Positions 6,371 through 12,229 of a DNA stretch of 13,128 bases are shown piece by piece; the stretch's first letter is position 1, and every line of letters begins with the position of its first letter. This DNA is from Minisyncoccota bacterium. GTDB taxonomy: Bacteria; Patescibacteriota; Minisyncoccia; UBA6257; HR35. The translations under genes were made by a program, and so were the position numbers. Location: contig JAPYXA010000009.1 in assembly GCA_028276075.1 (NCBI GenBank), positions 1 to 13,128 of the forward strand, given 5' to 3'. Below the pieces are notes generated by a model. The model was not told the origin of the DNA. It was given only the letters and a program-made list of their open reading frames with translations, and ran no database searches.

Positions 6371-8879
6371 TGGTTAGACTAATTTCTATTTTTTTAGGTT
6401 TGAATAAATTTTTAATATTTGCTAAAAGGCTTGTATTTTTATTTTTGCTTATCTCTATTATAAAGTTTTTATCTTTTGAGTCGCTTCTGTTTTGATAAGA
6501 TAAAGTATTTTTTAAATCTTTGTTATAAACTACTTTATTGCTTTTTAAAATTTTTATTTGAGCTGTGGATGTGGGGTTATTACTTATTTTTTCACAATTT
6601 CTAATTATTTGCTTATATTCCCAAATTTTTTTAATTATTTTACCTGTTTCTTGAACATCTTTTCTTTTAGCAAGCTCAGTAATCCCTGTGTCTAAAAGAG
6701 ATTTTCTATAGCCAAGAATTTTTTGATTTACATTTATTACTCTATTTAATTGTTCTTCAAAGTTTGCAATGATTCCTATAATTTCTTGAATTTTTTTGTC
6801 TTTGATTTGATTTGTAATTTGGGACCATTTATTTTGTCCTGTTATATCAAAATTTTTTATATTTAAATTTATATTTATACCAAGACTACCTAATATATTT
6901 ATAATATTGTTTATTTGGTTAAGTGTTGAAGAAAAATTTGGGAAAATAGTTGATAAAATTCCAGCTGTAGTTTTTTGCTGTGATATTTTTATTAATTTTT
7001 CCCTTATCTTAGCTAAATTATTTTTTATTTTATAGATTTCTTGATTTATATTGTTAATCAAGTTTTCTAAATCACTATTTAAAAAAACACTAGCTAAATA
7101 ACTCTTTTCCCTTAAAAGCTTATTTTGCAATATATTAATTTCTGCTTTTATTTTGTCTAATCCCACACATTCTTGGGAGCTTGAAGCAGTAGTTGAGGCT
7201 TCATCTAAGGCTTCTTTTAACTTTTTATCGTGTTCTTTTGCAAGTTGAACAGCTTGGTCAAATTGTTTTTTTAAAATATCTGCCATTTTTTGCATACCAG
7301 TACTCATTGATTCAAGGCACATAACATAAGCAGTTGAGGTTGCTTCAGGACTTGATGCTGAAGTTTGATTATTCGAAGTATTAACTGAACTATCTTCGTC
7401 TGCTCCTTTATATTTTTCACATGTTCTCTCTATAATTTCTTTTGTTTCTGTTGCATCTGGAAAATTTCCAGCCATATCAGAGGCAGTTGAAACAGATGTA
7501 GCAGTTAAATTAAGTTTAGTTAACATATTTTGCGTTTGAAGAAATTTTTGGAAAATATTCATATTTTTGGAATTTAAAGTAAGTAAAGCTCCTTCTTTTT
7601 CCAAAAGATTTTCTCTTGTTTTTTTTAAGTCTTCAAGCGTAATTTCTGTTTTCCAATTTTGACAAATTAATTTTTTGTCATTTTTATCTTCTCCATCTAA
7701 AACTACATAATTTTGACAACTTTCTATAGGCCAACCATTTTCTATTTGATTTTGTCTTTGTAATAATTTTAAATTAATTGATGCTTGAAGATAATTTTCT
7801 ATATTTTTTGTTAAAGCTTCATAAGCGATTAACCTAGAACTTCTTGTGTAATCAGGTTGTATACTAAAAGATGGTAGAGTAAGTTGATTTTGTTCCCCTG
7901 GTGTCTGATTTGTTTGTCCTTCTGTAGCAGGAGGAGATTGATTTGTTTGTCCTTCTGTAGCAGGAGGAGATTGATTTGTTTGTCCTTCTGTGTTTGAAGG
8001 TTCATTTGTTTGATATTGATAGTTTTGATTCTCATTTGTTTGATTATTATCTTGCGGTGGATTATTTTGGTAATAGTCCTGATTATTTTCAGGTGGATTA
8101 TTAAATTGTTCTCCGCCTGGAAAATTATAAGGATTGTTGTAGTCAGGATTGTAGAAATTGTCATAATCTCCTACTTGAGCTAATTGAGATAATCTAAAAG
8201 GAGAAGATAACTTAGATAAGACTTTTGATAAAAAACTTTGTTTGTTTTGTTTTAAAGCAAAATTGTTTTTTGGATTTCTATAAGCAGTATTATTGTCTTG
8301 GTTTATTTCCAGACAAGGCGGAATTTGAGAAAAAGCTTTTTCAATTTCTGTTTCTGGTAAGAAATCTTGTTCTAAGTTTTTAAAAGCTACTAAAGAAGCA
8401 ATAGATCTTAATTCAAAATTTATTTCTGGAGGAAGGCATATAAATATAGATGGGATTTGACTTAAAGCGTTATATAAACCAGCTAATCTTGCTTCTTCTA
8501 ATGCTTCTTTTATTTCTTCTTCATTTTGACTTTTTTTTACAGAGCTTTGAATTAAAGATTCGACATTTATAAGCTTATAGAAAAAAAATTCTTCTTTTAA
8601 AGAATCTGTAAAAATTTCGTCTGCTTTTTGACTGAATTGACTTTTTAAAACATTTTCTATATTTGTATTTAGTTTTTCAAGTTCTCTGGATAATGTTGCT
8701 AAAGTTGTTCCTAATACATCATTTGCCTGATTTAATGAGTTTATAATTTGGCCCAAAGAATTTATAGCTCCGTAATCTGTAACGGGCACTGTTAATTGTC
8801 CAGAGCTTTCTTTTATATTCCATCCTAAAAAAATAAAAATTAGTAAAACTAGTATTAAGTAAATAATTTTTGTTTTCAT
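6360..8879 (-). CDS. Large exported coiled-coil protein with Asn/Gln/Pro-rich repeat linker, T4SS-like operon, unknown function
   Basis: An 839-residue protein with an N-terminal hydrophobic segment (residues 5-20 after MKTK) that acts as signal peptide or anchor, so the remainder should lie outside the membrane. Residues 40-130 are helical. Residues 238-335 are a low-complexity linker rich in Asn, Gln, Pro, Tyr and Thr, containing an 11-residue tandem repeat TEGQTNQSPPA. Residues 345-450 and 525-760 are long helices with coiled-coil character. Eight cysteines (148, 189, 388, 406, 487, 521, 571, 762) all fall in the exported part, an even number compatible with disulfides. I do not recognise the family. 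Position between a membrane-anchored protein and the VirB6-like protein suggests a surface or envelope-spanning component. Its ATG overlaps the previous stop by 1 nt (TAATG). Confidence 0.8.
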   Translation of the reverse strand: MKTKIIYLILVLLIFIFLGWNIKESSGQLTVPVTDYGAINSLGQIINSLNQANDVLGTTLATLSRELEKLNTNIENVLKSQFSQKADEIFTDSLKEEFFFYKLINVESLIQSSVKKSQNEEEIKEALEEARLAGLYNALSQIPSIFICLPPEINFELRSIASLVAFKNLEQDFLPETEIEKAFSQIPPCLEINQDNNTAYRNPKNNFALKQNKQSFLSKVLSKLSSPFRLSQLAQVGDYDNFYNPDYNNPYNFPGGEQFNNPPENNQDYYQNNPPQDNNQTNENQNYQYQTNEPSNTEGQTNQSPPATEGQTNQSPPATEGQTNQTPGEQNQLTLPSFSIQPDYTRSSRLIAYEALTKNIENYLQASINLKLLQRQNQIENGWPIESCQNYVVLDGEDKNDKKLICQNWKTEITLEDLKKTRENLLEKEGALLTLNSKNMNIFQKFLQTQNMLTKLNLTATSVSTASDMAGNFPDATETKEIIERTCEKYKGADEDSSVNTSNNQTSASSPEATSTAYVMCLESMSTGMQKMADILKKQFDQAVQLAKEHDKKLKEALDEASTTASSSQECVGLDKIKAEINILQNKLLREKSYLASVFLNSDLENLINNINQEIYKIKNNLAKIREKLIKISQQKTTAGILSTIFPNFSSTLNQINNIINILGSLGININLNIKNFDITGQNKWSQITNQIKDKKIQEIIGIIANFEEQLNRVINVNQKILGYRKSLLDTGITELAKRKDVQETGKIIKKIWEYKQIIRNCEKISNNPTSTAQIKILKSNKVVYNKDLKNTLSYQNRSDSKDKNFIIEISKNKNTSLLANIKNLFKPKKIEISLTNEK
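7906..7991. repeat. 33-bp in-frame tandem repeat coding an 11-residue TEGQTNQSPPA unit
   Basis: On the plus strand the unit starts at 7906, 7939 and 7972. The first two copies are complete and identical; the third matches for 20 bases and then diverges. Because 33 is a multiple of three, gain or loss of copies keeps the frame of the exported 839-residue protein and only changes the length of its linker. The near-perfect identity suggests recent expansion by slippage. Confidence 0.9.
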
Positions 8880-9472
8880 TAAAGTTTATTTTTGCTTAAA
8901 ATTTCATTAATATAATTATAAATCAAAGCTTTTTTTAATGGATCTGATGTTTTTTGAAATTCTTCTATGCTTAAGGCTAATATATAATAATTTTTAATAA
9001 GTTCTTTGTGAAGAGTATATAAAACCTGTGGGACACTTATATTAATCAAAGAATCAACTAAAGCAAATAAAAGATTTGAATTTATATTTGAATTTAGGTT
9101 TTGAAAATTAAATTTTTTAACAACTGTTTGTATTTCTTGGGTGTAATCATTAACTGTTTTGTTATTATCCACTTTTATTTTTGACAAAATTTCAGGCAAG
9201 TTTTCATTGATTTTTTCTGCAAAATCCAAAGGCAAGTCAATAGAAGAGTTAAAATTGGGTAAAATAAAATTTTGATTATGGGAATCTGAATTGTTAGAGT
9301 TTTGTGTTTTAACTAATTGAGAATTATTTATTTTGGAGATTATAAAATTTTTAAAATTTAAATTATTTAAGCTTAAATTTTTAAAAGCAGCAAAAAGGGA
9401 AAATCCTATAACAAATAAAAATGATGCTGTAAAAACTATTATAAAAATTATATTTGTTATTTTATTAAACAT
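8879..9472 (-). CDS. Small membrane-anchored protein, first gene of the T4SS-like operon, unknown function
   Basis: A 197-residue protein with one strong hydrophobic segment at residues 8-30 right after MFNKITN. The rest is an Asn-rich hydrophilic part, so it is probably a single-pass membrane protein with its C-terminal domain outside the cell membrane. Residues 40-75 are low-complexity Asn/Ser; residues 85-195 are predicted helical (for example NLPEILSKIKVD, VPQVLYTLHKELIKNYY). It has no cysteine and no family I recognise. The ATG at 9472 lies only 7 nt after the discriminator base of tRNA-Thr, with no Shine-Dalgarno sequence, so it cannot have an independent promoter downstream of the tRNA gene. 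It probably shares the tRNA transcript. Its TAA overlaps the next ATG by 1 nt. Confidence 0.75.
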   Translation of the reverse strand: MFNKITNIIFIIVFTASFLFVIGFSLFAAFKNLSLNNLNFKNFIISKINNSQLVKTQNSNNSDSHNQNFILPNFNSSIDLPLDFAEKINENLPEILSKIKVDNNKTVNDYTQEIQTVVKKFNFQNLNSNINSNLLFALVDSLINISVPQVLYTLHKELIKNYYILALSIEEFQKTSDPLKKALIYNYINEILSKNKL

Positions 9473-9479
9473 TTGAATA

Positions 9480-9551
9480 AGCCGGGAGGGGGAATCGAAC
9501 CCCCAACCTTCTTGTTACGAGCAAGACGTTCTACCATTGAACTATCCCGGC
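9480..9551 (-). tRNA. tRNA-Thr (anticodon CGT)
   Basis: The minus strand folds into a full cloverleaf. The acceptor is GCCGGGA paired with TCCCGGC; the D arm is GTTC/GAAC with GG in the loop. The anticodon stem TCTTG/CAAGA has loop CTCGTAA (U33, anticodon CGT, A37). The variable loop has five bases, and the T arm GGGGG/CCCCC has loop TTCGATT. The discriminator (position 73) is T at 9480. CCA is not encoded, so a CCA-adding enzyme must complete it. It lies 28 nt downstream of tRNA-Val and directly in front of the secretion operon. Confidence 0.95.
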
Positions 9552-9579
9552 ATATCTTATTTTAATAAAAAATTAATTG

Positions 9580-9651
9580 TGGGCGAGAGAGGAATCGAAC
9601 CTCTGACCTTCTCGGTGTAAACGAGACGCTCTGCCCCTGAGCTACTCGCCC
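9580..9651 (-). tRNA. tRNA-Val (anticodon TAC)
   Basis: The minus strand gives a complete cloverleaf. The acceptor is GGGCGAG/CTCGCCC and the D arm GCTC/GAGC with loop AGGGGCA. The anticodon stem TCTCG/CGAGA has loop TTTACAC (anticodon TAC); the T arm AGAGG/CCTCT has loop TTCGATT. The discriminator A is at 9580. No CCA is encoded. It is the first gene of the minus-strand run that continues into tRNA-Thr and the secretion operon. Confidence 0.95.
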
Positions 9652-9652
9652 C

Positions 9653-9719
9653 TAAATTTAATTTTATAATAAAATTTTGGTTTTTATAAAATTTTTCTGG
9701 TAAAATTTAAGTTCTTAAA
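9653..9719. promoter_or_regulatory. Divergent AT-rich promoter region between tRNA-Val and tRNA-Ala
   Basis: This 67-base gap is the only place in the centre of the window where transcription can start in both directions. For the plus strand, TGGTAAAAT at 9698-9706 is a good extended -10 element with a weak TTGGTT -35-like hexamer at 9677-9682 (18-base spacing), placing the start a few bases before tRNA-Ala. For the minus strand, TATTAT (9671-9666) or the overlapping TATAAA would place the start just before tRNA-Val; I see no convincing -35. The region also has small AT inverted repeats such as ATTTTA-TAA-TAAAAT, which may be chance in such composition. Confidence 0.4.
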
Positions 9720-9792
9720 GGGCCTATGGTGCAAAAGGCTAGCACGCAGCCTTCGCATGGCTGAAATCGGGGTTCAATTCCCCGTAGGTCCA
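9720..9792 (+). tRNA. tRNA-Ala (anticodon CGC)
   Basis: The cloverleaf has acceptor GGGCCTA paired with TAGGTCC. It includes a G3-T70 (G3:U70) wobble pair, the known identity element of alanine tRNA. The D arm is GTGC/GCAC with loop AAAAGGCTA. The anticodon stem CAGCC/GGCTG has loop TTCGCAT, giving anticodon CGC. The variable loop has four bases, and the T arm CGGGG/CCCCG has loop TTCAATT. The discriminator is A at 9792, and CCA is not encoded. It precedes the M50 peptidase gene by 17 nt on the same strand. Confidence 0.94.
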
Positions 9793-9809
9793 AAATTAAA
9801 TTTTAAAAT

Positions 9810-10415
9810 ATGGAAACAGTTTTAGTTGTTTTAATTTTAATTTATTCTATTATCTTGCATGAAATAAGTCATGGTTATGTTGCTTATAAGCTTGGAGATC
9901 CAACTGCTAAATACGAAGGAAGATTGACACTAAATCCTGTTTCTCATATAGATCCCTTTGGTACTGTTTTGATTCCTTTTCTAACTTTTATTTTTTCTGG
10001 TTTTATTTTTGGTTGGGCAAAACCAGTTCCTTATAATCCAAATTTTTTAAAAGACCCTAAAAAAGATTCAATCCTAATTGCCATTGCAGGTCCATTGACT
10101 AATATATTAATTGCTATTCTTTTTTCTTTTTTTTATGCTTTATCTTTAAAATTCGGTTCATTAAGTTTATTTACAGAAGTTTTTGATTATGCTGTTAGAA
10201 TAAATTTAGTCCTTGCTTTTTTTAATCTTTTACCCTTTCCTCCTCTTGATGGTTCAAAAATTATGCTTTATTTTTTGCCTATTGAGTTATATGCTTATTT
10301 AGAAACTTTAGGATTATTTTTAGTTTTTATTTTTATTCTGTTTTACTTTAGTTCTTTTTCAGTTTTTATTGAAAATTTAAAAAATCTACTTTTAAATTTT
10401 TGGAGATTTGGTTAA
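9810..10415 (+). CDS. M50 family (site-2 protease-like) membrane zinc metallopeptidase
   Basis: A 201-residue polytopic membrane protein. The zinc site HEISH (H17-E18-x-x-H21) lies inside the first hydrophobic segment. The second family signature NLLPFPPLDG at residues 139-148, with D147 as third zinc ligand, lies in a later membrane helix. An AGPLTN motif at 93-98 is also typical of this family. Lacking a PDZ domain and being short, it resembles the compact YwhC-like branch rather than RseP. Such proteases cut transmembrane substrates within the membrane; the substrate here is unknown. The ATG at 9810 is 17 nt after tRNA-Ala and has only an A/T-rich leader, so the gene is probably co-transcribed with the tRNA. 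Its TAA overlaps the stop of ftsH on the opposite strand. Confidence 0.9.
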   Translation: METVLVVLILIYSIILHEISHGYVAYKLGDPTAKYEGRLTLNPVSHIDPFGTVLIPFLTFIFSGFIFGWAKPVPYNPNFLKDPKKDSILIAIAGPLTNILIAILFSFFYALSLKFGSLSLFTEVFDYAVRINLVLAFFNLLPFPPLDGSKIMLYFLPIELYAYLETLGLFLVFIFILFYFSSFSVFIENLKNLLLNFWRFG

Positions 10416-12229
10416 ATATTTAAACTTCCTTTTGGTTCAGCAACTAGTCTTTCAAATTGTTTTTTCTCAATAACTTCTTTTTTGATTAAAACTTTAGCAA
10501 CTTTCTCCAATTTATCTTTTTTTGCTTCAAGTACTTGAAGTGCTTTTTCTAAGGATTGATTTATTATATTTTTTATTTCTTCATCTATAAGTTCAGCTGT
10601 TTTTTCAGAATATTCCTTTTCTAAGAAAAGTTCTTTTTGTGTTTTAGTAAAAGAAACAGGACCTAATTTTTCAGACATTCCAAATTTTAAAATAAGTTGT
10701 TTTGCTAAATCAGTTGCTATTTCCAGATCATTGCTTGCTCCAGTTGTTATATCATTGAAAATTAATTTTTCTGATGCATAGCCGCCTAAAATAGAAGCCA
10801 TCTCGTCTAAAAATTCTTTTTTAAAATAAAAGTTTCTTTCTTCAATTGGAGTTTTTAAAGTATATCCTCCTGCTCTTCCACGAGTAATAATTGATATTTT
10901 TTGAACAGGGCTTGTATGAGGAAGATAGTGTGAAACAATAGCATGCCCAGCTTCATGATAAGCTGCTATTTGTTTTTCTTTTTTTGAATAAGCTTTTGTT
11001 TTTCTTTCTGGCCCAAGTAAAACTTTTTCAATTGCCTCTAAAAGTTCTTCTTGTTCAATAAATAATTTATTTTTTCTGGCTGCTAAAATTGCAGCTTCAT
11101 TGCATAAATTTGCTAAGTCAGCTCCTGAAAATCCTGGAGTTCTTTCAGCAACTTGTTTTAGATTTAATTTGGCGATTTTTTTATCTTTTAAATGAATTTT
11201 TAATATTTCCTCTCTGGCTTTTATATCGGGTAAATCTAAAACAATTTTTCTATCAAATCTTCCTGGTCGTAGCAAAGCAGGATCCAAAACATCAGGTCGA
11301 TTAGTTGCTCCAAGTATTATAACTTTTGTCCCTTTCTCAAACCCGTCCATTTCCACAAGAATTTGATTTAATGTTTGTTCTCTTTCTTCGTGTGCTCCAG
11401 CAATTCCCACTCCTCTTGCTTTTCCAATAGCATCCAGTTCATCAATAAATAAAATACAAGGTTGATTTTTTTTAGCTATGCTAAAAGCGTCTCTTACTCT
11501 GGCTGATCCTACTCCTACAAACATTTCTACAAATTCAGAACCAGAAATATAAAAAAATGGGACATTAGCCTCAGCGCTGACTGCTCTAGCTAATAAAGTT
11601 TTTCCAGTTCCAGGTGGACCAACTAATAAAACTCCTTTTGGGATTTTTGCTCCTATTTTTATAAATTTTTCAGGATTTTTTAAAAATTCTACAATTTCCA
11701 TTAATTCTTGTTTTGCTTCTTCAAGTCCTGCCACATCTTTAAAAGTAACTTTATCAGGGCTGTTTGGATTATAAACTTTTATTCCTGACTTAGAAAAAGT
11801 AAAAATTTGACTTGCGCCTTTTTGAGTTTGTCTGAAAATTTGCCAAAAAATCCAAAAGATTAAAATTAAAGGTAAAAGGTTAAAAATTATTTGTAAAATA
11901 AGATCACGAGAGCTTCCTGTTTCTTGTTTAATTTCAAGTGAAAGAAGAGTAGAAGAGGCAATCCCATAATCTTTAAGTATTTTGGTTAAACTCTCATCAG
12001 GATCTTTTGTTGTTTTAAATATTCTATTATTTTTAGTTTCTCCTATAATATTCGATTTATTAATCAGGGTTATTTTAGTTATTTCTTTATTTTCAATCTT
12101 AGATAAAAATTCATAAAGACTAATATTTGTTTCTTTTGCTATATTATTATAACTATATCCCCAAATCAAAAGTAGACTAATTAATGCCAGAGAGGACAAA
12201 ATGAGCAAGTTTTTATAATTATTTTTCAT
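10412..12229 (-). CDS. ftsH: ATP-dependent zinc metalloprotease FtsH
   Basis: A 605-residue membrane AAA+ protease that extracts and degrades misfolded or regulated membrane and soluble proteins. Two membrane helices lie at about residues 8-27 and 110-132 and flank a small extracytoplasmic domain. The AAA module has Walker A GPPGTGKT at 204-211, the pore-loop segment MFVGVG at 236-241, Walker B ILFIDELD at 259-266, and the second region of homology GATNRPDVLDPALLRPGRFDR at about 308-328 with arginine fingers R321 and R324. The peptidase has HEAGH at 425-429, with D501 as probable third zinc ligand in TTGASNDLE. Length and motif order are normal for bacterial FtsH. The ATG at 12229 overlaps the end of the S1 gene by 11 nt, suggesting coupled translation. 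Its TAA shares the sequence TTAA with the stop of the convergent M50 gene. Confidence 0.97.
   Translation of the reverse strand: MKNNYKNLLILSSLALISLLLIWGYSYNNIAKETNISLYEFLSKIENKEITKITLINKSNIIGETKNNRIFKTTKDPDESLTKILKDYGIASSTLLSLEIKQETGSSRDLILQIIFNLLPLILIFWIFWQIFRQTQKGASQIFTFSKSGIKVYNPNSPDKVTFKDVAGLEEAKQELMEIVEFLKNPEKFIKIGAKIPKGVLLVGPPGTGKTLLARAVSAEANVPFFYISGSEFVEMFVGVGSARVRDAFSIAKKNQPCILFIDELDAIGKARGVGIAGAHEEREQTLNQILVEMDGFEKGTKVIILGATNRPDVLDPALLRPGRFDRKIVLDLPDIKAREEILKIHLKDKKIAKLNLKQVAERTPGFSGADLANLCNEAAILAARKNKLFIEQEELLEAIEKVLLGPERKTKAYSKKEKQIAAYHEAGHAIVSHYLPHTSPVQKISIITRGRAGGYTLKTPIEERNFYFKKEFLDEMASILGGYASEKLIFNDITTGASNDLEIATDLAKQLILKFGMSEKLGPVSFTKTQKELFLEKEYSEKTAELIDEEIKNIINQSLEKALQVLEAKKDKLEKVAKVLIKKEVIEKKQFERLVAEPKGSLNI

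Noticed and set aside
7906..7991. A CRISPR array or phage direct repeat
   Set aside because: The copies are contiguous without spacers, keep the reading frame and code for a linker in a long protein.
7829..8164. A 111-residue minus-strand open frame overlapping the repeat region
   Set aside because: It lies within the 839-residue exported protein in another frame, is made of Ile/Thr/Leu/Lys low complexity caused by the repeat and AT-rich linker, and has no separate support.
9661..9696. A terminator hairpin in the divergent tRNA gap
   Set aside because: The inverted repeats are pure A/T with no stable stem, and the site lies upstream of genes on both strands, so promoter use is more likely.
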